A stretch of 59,258 nt of DNA from the NCBI GenBank assembly GCA_947624345.1, contig CANQJW010000003.1, positions 1 to 59,258 on the forward strand, in the 5' to 3' direction. This document shows, one piece after another, positions 16,860 through 24,821 of the stretch (within the stretch, counting starts at the first letter, position 1; every line of letters starts with the position of its first letter). This DNA is from an uncultured Clostridia bacterium. Its GTDB lineage: Bacteria; Bacillota; Clostridia; Oscillospirales; Ruminococcaceae. The notes beneath the pieces are model-generated. The model was not told where the DNA came from, did no database searches, and saw only the letters and a program-made list of their open reading frames with translations. A program made the translations under genes and the position numbers.

Positions 16860-17300
16860 ATGGAAAAGAAAAAAGGCTTTATTGGTGAATTTAAAGAGTT
16901 TATTTCAAGAGGAAATGTTCTTGACCTTGCCGTAGGTTTAATTGTTGGCTCTGCTTTTACAGCCATTGTTACATCTTTGGTTGAGGATTTGCTTACGCCG
17001 ATTATAGGTATTGTACTTAAAAAAGCCGGCATTGAGAAGTTTGCAGAATGGGCGCCAGGAGGCTTTGGCATCGGAAGATTTATCAATGCTATCGTAAGTT
17101 TTTTACTCATATCATTTACAATATTCCTGATTATCAAGGCAGTTAATAAAGCACAGGAATTAGGCAAAAAGAAAGATGATGAACTTGAGGAGGAAGCTGC
17201 ACCGGTTGTTACCGATATATCATTATTGACAGAAATTCGTGATTTGCTTGCAGAGCAGAAAGGCTTTCAGGAAGCAAAGACGGAAAAAGATACTGAGTAA
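16860..17300 (+). CDS. mscL: Large-conductance mechanosensitive channel MscL
   Basis: A 146-residue channel that opens under membrane tension to release solutes on hypo-osmotic shock. The N-terminal amphipathic helix (GFIGEFKEFISRGNVLDLAVG) leads into TM1 (VLDLAVGLIVGSAFTAIVTSLVED, quoted here in overlapping parts), and TM2 is around FINAIVSFLLISFTIFLIIKAVNK. The C-terminal helix TDISLLTEIRDLLAEQ is the cytoplasmic bundle. The ATG has an ideal AGGAGG seven bases upstream; a frame opening at 16803 has no ribosome site. It is a single gene between its own promoter and a terminator. Confidence 0.95.
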   Translation: MEKKKGFIGEFKEFISRGNVLDLAVGLIVGSAFTAIVTSLVEDLLTPIIGIVLKKAGIEKFAEWAPGGFGIGRFINAIVSFLLISFTIFLIIKAVNKAQELGKKKDDELEEEAAPVVTDISLLTEIRDLLAEQKGFQEAKTEKDTE

Positions 17301-17324
17301 ATAGAAAATACATAAAAAGATTCT

Positions 17325-17350
17325 AAGCCCGAACTTTACAGTTTGGGCTT
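17325..17350 (+). terminator. Hairpin after mscL
   Basis: AAGCCC-AACT / AGTT-GGGCTT with a short loop lies 24 bases after mscL. The stem is strong, but the following T-tract is weak (TTTCAG). Confidence 0.6.
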
Positions 17351-17376
17351 TCAGAGTGTCCCAAAATAGTGGAAAC

Positions 17377-17596
17377 AACTAAAAATTTTCGGACAAGCCT
17401 TTTTCAAAAGACTTTTAGGTCAAGGGTAGAGTCCTGTCGCTGACGAGCCGTCAGCGAAATGCTTTACGGAGTGCGTTCCGCACAAGGGTGTAACCTAAAA
17501 CTGCTTCGCAGTTTTAGCTAAAAAAATAGTCCAGTGGACTGTTTTTTAAGAGGGGCATTTCCAGCAAGAGAGGGCCGCCCCTAATAAAAGCCTTTA
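17377..17596 (+). repeat. Hairpin-rich dispersed repeat, copy A
   Basis: About 220 bases without an open frame are repeated, inverted, near 58.93-59.12 kb. Shared blocks in order: AAGCCTTTTTCAAAAG, GGTCAAGGG-AGAG-CCTGTCGCTGAC, GTCAGCGAAATGCTTTACGG, AGTGCG-TCCGCAC, the palindrome AGTCCAGTGGACT followed by GTTTTTTAAGAGGGGCAT, GCAAGAGAGGGC-GCCCCT and a final GCCTTTA. Copy A has an extra perfect hairpin AAAACTGC-TTC-GCAGTTTT that copy B lacks. It fills the gap between mscL and spoVT. It could be a non-autonomous mobile element or a structured RNA; no transposase was seen. Confidence 0.8.
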
Positions 17597-17747
17597 TCGG
17601 CTATAAAGCGTGGACTTTTTATGTCTTAAATATATAAAATTACAAATAAAAATAGCAAATTTTTGATGTTCAAAAAAATAGTATAAATTTTTGTTTTATG
17701 TAAACAATATTACTACATTGACTAATAAACAATTGGAGGAAACAAAA

Positions 17748-18287
17748 ATGAAAGCTACTGGAATAGTAAGAAGAATTGATGATCTCGGAAGAGTTGTTAT
17801 TCCAAAGGAAATAAGAAGAACATTGAGAATTAGAGAGGGAAGTCCACTTGAGATTTATACCGACAATAACGGAAATGTTATTTTCAGGAAATACTCTCCT
17901 GTTCACGAGCTGAGTGAAACGGCAACTCAGGCGGCTGAGGTGATTCATAAGCTGGACGGCGGCACTGTTGTTGTTTTTGACCGTGACCATGTTGTTGCGG
18001 TTTCGGGACAGGGTAAGAAAGAGTATTCTGAAAGAAGAGTATCTCAGGCACTTGAGGACTTTTTCCAAAGCGGCAAGTCGTTTATCTATGAAGACGGCGA
18101 GAGCCCTGTTATGCCGATTGAGGGAGTGTCAAAAAACGCACTGGCTATCTCGCCTATCATTTCAGAGGGAACCGTTACAGGAGCTGTTGCACTTTTAGCG
18201 GGTGACGATAACGCAAAGGGAGACCAGAGCAAGCTTATGTTGACAAAAGCGGCAGCGATGTTCTTAGGAAAGCAGATGGAGGAATAA
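17748..18287 (+). CDS. spoVT: Stage V sporulation protein T (AbrB-family regulator)
   Basis: A 179-residue transcription factor. The N-terminal AbrB/MazE swapped-hairpin DNA-binding domain is nearly invariant in the family: MKATGIVRRIDDLGRVVIPKE and onward to about residue 50 (REGSPLEIYTDN). A GAF-like domain fills the C-terminal two thirds. The length matches SpoVT (about 178) rather than the short AbrB (about 95). In Bacillus it tunes sigma-G-dependent forespore genes. The ATG at 17748 has TTGGAGGA seven bases upstream. The dispersed repeat lies directly upstream. No sigma G promoter was identified with confidence. Confidence 0.93.
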   Translation: MKATGIVRRIDDLGRVVIPKEIRRTLRIREGSPLEIYTDNNGNVIFRKYSPVHELSETATQAAEVIHKLDGGTVVVFDRDHVVAVSGQGKKEYSERRVSQALEDFFQSGKSFIYEDGESPVMPIEGVSKNALAISPIISEGTVTGAVALLAGDDNAKGDQSKLMLTKAAAMFLGKQMEE

Positions 18288-18341
18288 ATAGCATCAATTC
18301 TTTACTAATACAGATGAATTTTTGAAGAGATTATTCCAAAC

Positions 18342-18375
18342 AGCCCTATGATTATGATATTATAGGGCTTTTTTG
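18342..18375 (+). terminator. Terminator of spoVT
   Basis: AGCCCTA/TAGGGCT arms and a run of TTTTTT, 55 bases after the spoVT stop. Confidence 0.9.
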
Positions 18376-18405
18376 GGAATTTTTAATAATCTTGCGTCAA
18401 GCCGC

Positions 18406-18434
18406 TTGACAAGTTGATATAAATTAGTTATAAT
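18406..18434 (+). promoter_or_regulatory. secDF promoter
   Basis: TTGACA (18406-18411), 17 bases, TATAAT (18429-18434): a consensus sigma A promoter 66 bases before the secD GTG. Confidence 0.9.
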
Positions 18435-18500
18435 TACTTAGTGAATATTTTTGCGATTTCGACCGCAATTTTACAATTTATCATACTAGGAGGACGAACA

Positions 18501-19880
18501 GTGCGAAAGGTAAAAAAACCCGTGATATTTATCGTTATTGTAGTTATTGCTCTGTTGGGATATTTAACATTCTTCGGCATACACTCACAATACGGCGATA
18601 CAAGAATTTCACACATTAAGGGCGTAGATGAAATCAGATGGGGAATTGATATTCGAGGCGGAGTTAATGCGACATTTGAACCTGCCGAAGAATATAATGC
18701 AACCGATGAAAACATGGACGCAGCTAAATCAGTTATTGAGCAAAGACTTGTCAGCCTGAACATCACAGACAGTGAGGTTTATGTTGATTATAACAACTCC
18801 CGTGTTGTTGTAAGCTTCCCGTGGCAGGCAGGAGACACAAGCTTTGACCCTGAGGCAGCTGTAAAAGAGTTAGGTGAAACTGCTATTCTCAGCTTCAGAA
18901 AGGGCGAGGAGGATATAAACGGCGAGCTTATACTCACAGGTGATCAGGTTAAACATGCTGAGGCAACTCTTCAGCAAACAGATAATAACACAACAGAATA
19001 TGTTGTAAGTCTTGAGCTTGATAAAACTGGTGAGAAAGCTTTTTCTGATGCTACAACTGAACTTGCAGGAAGCGGAAGTATCTCTATCTATATGGACGAG
19101 GATTGTATTTCGGCACCAAGAGTAAACGAGCCTATAACAGAGGGAAAATGTATTATTCAGGGTGACTTTACATACGATAGTGCAAAGGCCCTGGCGGACA
19201 AAATCAATGCAGGATCTCTTCCATTCAAGCTTGAAGCAACGAGTACCGACATTATTTCACCAACACTTGGAACAGGTGCTTTGAATGCTATGCTTATTGC
19301 AGGAGTAATTGCATTTGCACTTATCTGCTTGTATATGATTTTCATATACAAATTAGCAGGTGCGGTTGCATCAATTGCTCTTACAGGACAAGTTATCTGT
19401 ACGATAGCTGCTATTTCAGGTCTGTTGCCGAATATTGAAAGCTTCACGCTCACAATTCCGGGTATTGCAGGTATTATCCTTGCTGTCGGAATGGGTGTTG
19501 ACGCAAACGTAGTTACTTTTGAGAGAATCAAGGAAGAGCTTAAGAACGGAAAGACCTTAAACGGTGCAATTGAAGTAGGTTATAAGAGAGCGTGGTCTGC
19601 TGTATTTGACAGTAACATCACAGTAGTTTTTGTAGCAGTTATATTGATGGGAGCTTTCGGACCTACTGACAGCTTATTTGCAAAGATGCTGAACTTCATC
19701 TTCTTCTCGTTCGGAGCTTCAACAGCAGGAACAATTTATTCTTTAGGTTATACACTGCTTGTCGGAATTATTCTGAACTTTGTATTCGGAATATTCGCTT
19801 CAAGACTGATGCTTTCGTCACTTTCAAAGTTCAAGTGTTTCAAAAATCCTAGACTTTATGGAGGTGCTAAGCATGAGTAA
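18501..19880 (+). CDS. secD: Protein translocase subunit SecD
   Basis: A 459-residue RND-family membrane protein that helps SecYEG export by using the proton gradient. TM1 lies near the start (VIFIVIVVIALLGYLTFFG), then DEIRWGIDIRGGVNATF (the SecD D1 motif), a periplasmic-side P1 domain, and five more membrane segments with LGTGALNAMLIAG and GMGVDANVVTFERIKEEL, the conserved TM4 motif with the proton-relay Asp. The GTG at 18501 is chosen because AGGAGG stands seven bases upstream; a frame-opening GTG at 18441 overlaps the promoter's start site region. It overlaps secF by eight bases. Confidence 0.95.
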   Translation: MRKVKKPVIFIVIVVIALLGYLTFFGIHSQYGDTRISHIKGVDEIRWGIDIRGGVNATFEPAEEYNATDENMDAAKSVIEQRLVSLNITDSEVYVDYNNSRVVVSFPWQAGDTSFDPEAAVKELGETAILSFRKGEEDINGELILTGDQVKHAEATLQQTDNNTTEYVVSLELDKTGEKAFSDATTELAGSGSISIYMDEDCISAPRVNEPITEGKCIIQGDFTYDSAKALADKINAGSLPFKLEATSTDIISPTLGTGALNAMLIAGVIAFALICLYMIFIYKLAGAVASIALTGQVICTIAAISGLLPNIESFTLTIPGIAGIILAVGMGVDANVVTFERIKEELKNGKTLNGAIEVGYKRAWSAVFDSNITVVFVAVILMGAFGPTDSLFAKMLNFIFFSFGASTAGTIYSLGYTLLVGIILNFVFGIFASRLMLSSLSKFKCFKNPRLYGGAKHE

Positions 19881-20892
19881 GAAAAATAAAAATCTTTCAG
19901 AAGCAGCTGTTCAAGATGAAAACATTCAGGAAACAAAAGCAAAACAGCCACTTAATGTTTGCAGATACAAAAAGATATTCTATATTATTTCAATAGCACT
20001 TATTGTTATCTCAATAGTAGTTTCGCTATGCGGAAGACTTAACCTTGCTATTCAGTTTAAGGGAGGAACAGAAATCACCTATTCATATTCAGGAGATATT
20101 GATGTTTCACAGGTTGAAAAGGTGGTTAAGGATTCAATCGGAGACAGAGTTGTTGTTACAACAGGAGAGAGTATGGCTGACTCTTCAAAGACAGTTACAC
20201 TTTCATTCGCTTCTAAAAAAGGACTGACAAACTCAAAACAGATTAAGCTTACAAATGCACTCCAAAGCAAATTAAAGGACAATAACCTTGAGGTTTACGG
20301 CTCAAACGACGTTTCACCTTCAAATGGTAAAGAGTTCTTTATCAAGTGTTTGGTCGCTGTAATATTCTCCGTAATTGTAATGATAATCTATATCGGATTC
20401 CGATTCAGAAAAATCGGCGGTATCTCAGCCGGATGTATGGCGGTTGTCGCACTCGTTCACGATATGCTGATGGTATTTGGTTGTTTTGTTATCTGTGGAT
20501 TTGATATCGACGCTAACTTTATGGCGGTTCTTCTGACAATTCTCGGATATTCAATCAACGCTACTATCATTATCTATGACCGTATCCGTGAAAACAAGAG
20601 AATTTACGGCAGAAAAGCTAATGTTGCCGAGCTTGTTAACTTGTCGGTTACTCAGACTATCGGACGTTCTATCCATACAAACGTAACAACTATTATGGCA
20701 ATGGCTATTGTATGTATAGTATGTGTTATCGCAGGTGTATCATCAATCCTGAGCTTTGCATTCCCGCTGATTATCGGAATGCTTGCCGGTGTATATTCAT
20801 CAAACTGCATTGCACCTACTCTTTGGGTATGCTGGCAGGAGCATAAAGAAAAAAAGCTTATGGCACAGGCACAGGCAACAAAGAAAAAGTAA
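19873..20892 (+). CDS. secF: Protein translocase subunit SecF
   Basis: A 339-residue partner of SecD. After TM1 (IFYIISIALIVISIVVSLCG) comes the SecF signature AIQFKGGTEITYSYSG. Later segments include SAGCMAVVALVHDMLMVFG, GYSINATIIIYDRIRENKR (the conserved TM4 motif with Asp) and SIHTNVTTIMAMAIVCI. The ATG at 19873 has GGAGGT seven bases upstream, inside the end of secD, so the two are translationally coupled. SecD and SecF are separate here, as in many clostridia, whereas Bacillus has a fused SecDF. The N-terminal 25 residues are polar and unique. Confidence 0.95.
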   Translation: MSKKNKNLSEAAVQDENIQETKAKQPLNVCRYKKIFYIISIALIVISIVVSLCGRLNLAIQFKGGTEITYSYSGDIDVSQVEKVVKDSIGDRVVVTTGESMADSSKTVTLSFASKKGLTNSKQIKLTNALQSKLKDNNLEVYGSNDVSPSNGKEFFIKCLVAVIFSVIVMIIYIGFRFRKIGGISAGCMAVVALVHDMLMVFGCFVICGFDIDANFMAVLLTILGYSINATIIIYDRIRENKRIYGRKANVAELVNLSVTQTIGRSIHTNVTTIMAMAIVCIVCVIAGVSSILSFAFPLIIGMLAGVYSSNCIAPTLWVCWQEHKEKKLMAQAQATKKK

Positions 20893-20903
20893 ATTGTTAA
20901 TAG

Positions 20904-20936
20904 AAAAGCCGGTGGATTAAGTCCACCGGTTTTTTG
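20904..20936. terminator. Terminator between convergent secF and spoVAC
   Basis: A perfect eight-base stem CCGGTGGA/TCCACCGG is followed by TTTTTTG on the plus strand; on the minus strand it is followed by CTTTTCT. It probably serves both genes. Confidence 0.92.
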
Positions 20937-20938
20937 TT

Positions 20939-21385
20939 TTAGAAAAGCCTTGTACAAATATAATATATCAACCCGTAAACCATTGATGCTAAGGTTCCGT
21001 ATAGAATAACAGGCCCTGAAATAATAAAGATTTTTGCTCCCAGACCTAAAATCATTCCCTCGGTTTTGAACTCAATAGCAGGGGCGACAACTGAGTTTGC
21101 AAAACCTGTTATTGGAACAAGCGTTCCTGCTCCGGCGTGTTTAGCAAGCTTTTGATAAAGACCAAGACCTGTGAATAGTGCCGATAAAAAGATAAGCGTT
21201 ATTGAAGTAAGCATTGCTGAGTTCTCTTTATTCAGTCCGAAATATTCATAGAGGTTAAGCAGTGCTTCGCCTAAGGTGCAAATCAGACCGCCTATTACAA
21301 AGGCTTTTGGAATGGTGATCCACGACTTTGTTCCCATTGACGCTTCTTTAGATAATTCGCTATATTGTGACTGAGTAAGCTTCAT
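20939..21385 (-). CDS. spoVAC: Stage V sporulation protein AC (SpoVAC)
   Basis: A 148-residue membrane protein of the SpoVAC/SpoVAEb group. Typical segments are KAFVIGGLICTLGEALLN, AGAGTLVPITGFANSVVAPAIEFKTEG and LGAKIFIISGPVILYG, with about four to five membrane helices. SpoVA proteins form the inner-membrane channel for dipicolinic acid in spores. Usually spoVAC sits with spoVAD and spoVAE; here it is alone, between a terminator and a divergent gene. The ATG at 21385 matches the family start, but the AGGAGGT lies about 24 bases upstream, next to another in-frame ATG (21409). A perfect palindrome GCTCGTTAACGAGC lies between them. Confidence 0.9.
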   Translation of the reverse strand: MKLTQSQYSELSKEASMGTKSWITIPKAFVIGGLICTLGEALLNLYEYFGLNKENSAMLTSITLIFLSALFTGLGLYQKLAKHAGAGTLVPITGFANSVVAPAIEFKTEGMILGLGAKIFIISGPVILYGTLASMVYGLIYYICTRLF

Positions 21386-21393
21386 AATATTTC

Positions 21394-21407
21394 GCTCGTT
21401 AACGAGC
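21394..21407. promoter_or_regulatory. Palindrome between the SD and the spoVAC start
   Basis: GCTCGTTAACGAGC is a perfect 14-base inverted repeat just after AGGAGGT and 9 bases before the likely ATG. As RNA it would form a short hairpin that could bring the Shine-Dalgarno close to the start, or it could be a protein operator. Confidence 0.4.
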
Positions 21408-21601
21408 ATACCTCCTTTTTCACTATTTTATCATATATATTTTGTCCGTAAATATAAAATGTATTCAGGGTTATTTTGACTTATTGCACAAAGAATTTTA
21501 TGTAAAATTGTATAAAAAAATCAGTGAAAATCACAATAAATTATGGTATACTTAGTTTACAACGAATATGGTTATTGAAGTTCTATAAGGGGGTTTTTGC
21601 C

Positions 21602-22243
21602 TTGAAATCTATTATTACTATCAGCAGAGAGTTCGGAAGCGGCGGACGAGAAATCGGAAAAAAATTAGCTGAAAGGCTGAATACTCCGTTTTATGATAAA
21701 GAGCTTTTGGAGATGGCTTCAAAAGAAAGCGGAATTTGTGAAGAGCTTTTCTACAGAAATGATGAGTCCCATTCAAACAGTCTTCTTTATTCTTTGGTTA
21801 TGGGAACATATCCGCTGAGTGCTGACGGAAAAGTTCACCCTGATATGCCGCTTAATCACAAGCTTTTTTTAGCACAGTTCGACACGATTAAGAAGATAGC
21901 GGAGCAGGGACCTTGTGTTATTGTGGGAAGATGTGCAGACTATGTTTTGAAGGATCACAAAAATGTCATAAACTTTTTTATCAATGCAGATCTTAATCAG
22001 AAGAAAAAAAGGATATTAGAACGTTATGACATTGAAAAGGATAAGATTCGTGACTTTATCAAAAAAACCGACAAAAACAGAGCAAACTATTATAATTACT
22101 ATTCTGATATGAAGTGGGGAGAGGCAAAAAATTATGATCTTTGTATCAACTCGTCGCAGATAGGCATTGACGGTGCGGTTGACCTTATGGTAACCTATAT
22201 AAATGCCAGAGAGAAGTATCTGGACAAGGCAGATAAGGAATAA
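21602..22243 (+). CDS. Cytidylate kinase-like family protein
   Basis: A 213-residue P-loop protein of the cytidylate-kinase-like (AAA_26) family common in clostridia. The N-terminus IITISREFGSGGREIGKKLAE is the diagnostic nucleotide-binding loop, followed by PFYDKELLEMASKESG. GPCVIVGRCADYVL and a lid region with KKTDKNRANYYNYYSDMKWG are also typical. The true substrate of this family is uncertain; Cmk itself is a different subfamily. The start is a TTG with AAGGGGG eight bases upstream. An extended -10 (TGGTATACT, ending at 21552) is the probable promoter. It is divergent from spoVAC and ends at a clear terminator. Confidence 0.85.
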   Translation: MKSIITISREFGSGGREIGKKLAERLNTPFYDKELLEMASKESGICEELFYRNDESHSNSLLYSLVMGTYPLSADGKVHPDMPLNHKLFLAQFDTIKKIAEQGPCVIVGRCADYVLKDHKNVINFFINADLNQKKKRILERYDIEKDKIRDFIKKTDKNRANYYNYYSDMKWGEAKNYDLCINSSQIGIDGAVDLMVTYINAREKYLDKADKE

Positions 22244-22248
22244 AATCA

Positions 22249-22280
22249 AAGGACTGGTGAAATTATCATCAGTCCTTTTT
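22249..22280. terminator. Terminator between the kinase-like gene and folC
   Basis: AAGGACTG/CAGTCCTT arms with a 13-base loop and a following TTTTT, just after the kinase-like gene and just before the folC stop (convergent). Confidence 0.85.
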
Positions 22281-22287
22281 GTAAGCT

Positions 22288-23592
22288 TTATAAATTTTTG
22301 ATATATGAAACTAAGTAAAGCGTTCCGCAGATAACAGCGTTTTGATATTCTCCTGACAGAGCCCTTTTGTATTCGGATTTTGTATCCTCCGCACAAAAGG
22401 CAATGGTCTTTTTATCATCAACACACCTAGAATATTCCTCATTTAAAATATCACATAGCTCCTGCTTTGGAATTGTATCGGTTGTGAAATCATCAACGCA
22501 GATGATTTTTTTCACCCTGCCAAAAAGCTTAGTAAGAGAATCCCTGACATCTTTGATTTTAAGCGAGCCGACAATAGCTGTAATAGGCTGAGGAACCTCG
22601 CTCAGAGCTTTTGAAAGCGCCTCGATCCCTCCGTCATTATGGCTTCCGTCCAGAATTACATAATGGCTATCACCTTTTAAAGGAGAGGCTAAAACTTCAG
22701 TTCTTCCGATGACAAAGGCGTTACTGAGTCCTGTTTGAATGTTTTGCTCTGTTATCTTAAACTTGTTTTTCAAAAGAAAAGCCGTTTCAATAGCTGACAT
22801 TGCATTTATTATCTGATGTTCTCCGCTCATCGAAAGAGAGTAGGGAACATCTTTATATACAAAAGAAGTATCTCCGAGGCGTGTGCTTTTTATTTCAAGC
22901 ATTGAGAGGTCGGGGATAATAAGCCTTGAGCCTTTTTCTTTTGCAGTGTTTGAAACTACTTTTACTGCATCATCGGGATTGTTAATTGACAAAACAACAG
23001 GACAACCGCTTTTTATGATCCCCGCTTTTTGAACGGCTATTTCACGAATTGTTTTGCCAAGTATTGCAGTATGGTCGTGCGAGATTGAGGTTATAACCGA
23101 CACAAGAGGTTTTTTTATTACATTTGTGCAGTCTAAAAGTCCGCCAAGCCCTGTTTCAAACACAACCGCTTCACAGCCCGATTTTTTGAAATAAACAAGT
23201 GCAATAGCCATAGTTATTTCAAAGCCGGAGAAATCCTTTTCATCATCTAGGTTTTCAAGCTTCGATTTGATATAAAAGCATATTTCAGCAAGTTCACTCT
23301 TTGGAATCATCTTGCCCATAAGTCGAATCCTGTCACGGAATTCCACAATATACGGCGAAGTGAAAATGCCTGTTTTTATTCCGGCATCGCACAAAATCCC
23401 GCTCAGCATTTCAGCGGTCGAACCTTTTCCGTTTGTTCCTGCTATATGTATGAAATCAAGGTCATTCTGGGGATTATCAATCAGATCAAGAAGCCTTTGT
23501 ATGCGTGATAAATCCTCAACCTTTTTGCCGAAGCGTGAAAAGCTCATTATAAAATTCATAGCCTCATCGAAGCTGAAGTTTGTTTTATTCAT
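22288..23592 (-). CDS. folC: Bifunctional folylpolyglutamate / dihydrofolate synthase
   Basis: A 434-residue Mur-ligase-fold enzyme that adds glutamate to dihydropteroate and folates. Visible are the early FolC helix SFSRFGKKVEDLSRIQRLLD, the P-loop IHIAGTNGKGSTAEML, TSPYIVEFRDRIR, VFETGLGGLLDCTNV, ITSISHDHTAILG and VILDGSHNDGG in the C-terminal domain (usually DGAHNP; Ser replaces Ala here). The ATG at 23592 has GGAGA eight bases upstream; the open frame extends 30 codons further without a site. It is transcribed alone; a TATACT/TATAAT pair of -10-like boxes lies near 23.63 kb. Confidence 0.93.
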   Translation of the reverse strand: MNKTNFSFDEAMNFIMSFSRFGKKVEDLSRIQRLLDLIDNPQNDLDFIHIAGTNGKGSTAEMLSGILCDAGIKTGIFTSPYIVEFRDRIRLMGKMIPKSELAEICFYIKSKLENLDDEKDFSGFEITMAIALVYFKKSGCEAVVFETGLGGLLDCTNVIKKPLVSVITSISHDHTAILGKTIREIAVQKAGIIKSGCPVVLSINNPDDAVKVVSNTAKEKGSRLIIPDLSMLEIKSTRLGDTSFVYKDVPYSLSMSGEHQIINAMSAIETAFLLKNKFKITEQNIQTGLSNAFVIGRTEVLASPLKGDSHYVILDGSHNDGGIEALSKALSEVPQPITAIVGSLKIKDVRDSLTKLFGRVKKIICVDDFTTDTIPKQELCDILNEEYSRCVDDKKTIAFCAEDTKSEYKRALSGEYQNAVICGTLYLVSYIKNL

Positions 23593-23763
23593 ATGATTTC
23601 TCCATTGATAAGCGTTCTGATTTATTATAGTATAGCACGACTCAGATATTTTTGCACAGGATTTTAAAAAAGAGAGAGACAATCTCCCTAAAATTAATCA
23701 CCAGTTCATAATTAAGCGGTATACTAGCCTTAATAATATCAGTTTTTTGAGAGGGTGAAGTGA

Positions 23764-24675
23764 ATGGACAAAAAGAAAGATAAAAGCCTTATTCCCGATG
23801 ACGATTTTGAATATGAACTCAAGCGTTATGAGGACGAGGAAAAGGCTTATGAACGCTATCAAAAAGAGCTTGACGAATACAACGAACGGATCGAGCAAGA
23901 GCGAAAGGACTATGAAAAACAGCTCGGCAATGAAAAGATAGAGCTTGTTAAGCTTAAAAGCGGAGTAATAGATGAGAGTGAAATAATAAAAGAAGAAGCC
24001 CCCGAAGTAATCAAGTTGAGCAAAATAGAGTGGATTAAAAACTTTTGGTGGCATAATAAGATCGTTATAATTTTAGTTGTTTTCGCCATTGCTGTTGTAT
24101 CTTATATAACCTATGACAGCCTTTCAAGGGTGAAGCCGGATATTAAGATAATGATGACCGTGAACAACGGTCTTGTGAACCGAATGGAAGAGGTGGCGGA
24201 TTATTTTGAGAAGTTCTGTCCTGATATAAACGGAGACGGAGAGGTGAATGTTCAGATTCTTTCTGCACCGCTAACTGATAATACTGATGACTACGTTCAG
24301 ATTCAGCAGTATCAAGAGGTTTACCTTGCAAATATGCAGACGGGCGAGATAATATTTATCTTAACTGATGACAAGACCGACACTGATATTTACAACGATA
24401 ACGAAAGCGATAACCTGCTGTCTGATGTATCGGCTGACTTCACTGATAATGAGTTTGTGACAAACAAGGGGCTTTATTTAAAAGGCGATTATATTGAAGA
24501 TATGTTTAAGTACCACACAGATTATCCTCAGGATATTTATTTAGGTTTAAGAGAGCCAATAAAAACGCTCAAGGACAGCAAGGAAGATATGCAGAAAAAT
24601 TATGATATAGCATATAAAATCTTCAAGGCTGTTGCGGAGGATATAAAGGAAAATACAGATACAGCGAAAAAATAA
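23764..24675 (+). CDS. Coiled-coil membrane-anchored protein of unknown function
   Basis: A 303-residue protein, not recognised. Residues 1-60 are highly charged and likely coiled coil (KRYEDEEKAYERYQKELDEY). One membrane helix (about 98-118, VIILVVFAIAVVSYI) is followed by an outside domain of about 185 residues. The outside part contains CPDINGDGEVNV, a calcium-loop-like DxNxDG motif as in dockerins, but only once. No signal peptide precedes the coiled coil, so the N-terminus is probably cytoplasmic. GAGAGGGTGA lies before the ATG. A 39-residue membrane protein gene follows 15 bases later and ung soon after; the three are likely one transcript. Confidence 0.7.
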   Translation: MDKKKDKSLIPDDDFEYELKRYEDEEKAYERYQKELDEYNERIEQERKDYEKQLGNEKIELVKLKSGVIDESEIIKEEAPEVIKLSKIEWIKNFWWHNKIVIILVVFAIAVVSYITYDSLSRVKPDIKIMMTVNNGLVNRMEEVADYFEKFCPDINGDGEVNVQILSAPLTDNTDDYVQIQQYQEVYLANMQTGEIIFILTDDKTDTDIYNDNESDNLLSDVSADFTDNEFVTNKGLYLKGDYIEDMFKYHTDYPQDIYLGLREPIKTLKDSKEDMQKNYDIAYKIFKAVAEDIKENTDTAKK

Positions 24676-24690
24676 AACGGAGGGAATTAC

Positions 24691-24810
24691 ATGAAAAACA
24701 ATGATAAGAAAAGCTTGCTGATGCGTATAATAGTGCTTGCGGTTGTGGCTGTAATGATTATAGGAATTGTTGCCGCAGCGGTATATCAAGGTGCAGTAGG
24801 TTCAATGTAG
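24691..24810 (+). CDS. 39-residue single-helix membrane protein
   Basis: A short gene with CGGAGGG seven bases before its ATG. The product starts MKNNDKKSLLMR and continues as one hydrophobic helix (IIVLAVVAVMIIGIVAAAVY), ending GAVGSM. It lies 15 bases after the coiled-coil membrane protein gene and 11 bases before ung. The strong ribosome site and tight spacing argue that it is real. It may be an accessory helix for its upstream neighbour, which is inference. Confidence 0.7.
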   Translation: MKNNDKKSLLMRIIVLAVVAVMIIGIVAAAVYQGAVGSM

Positions 24811-24821
24811 GGAGAATAAAA

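Noticed and set aside
23764-24675. Dockerin in the coiled-coil membrane protein
   Set aside because: Only one calcium-loop-like segment is present, whereas dockerins have a duplicated loop-helix unit.
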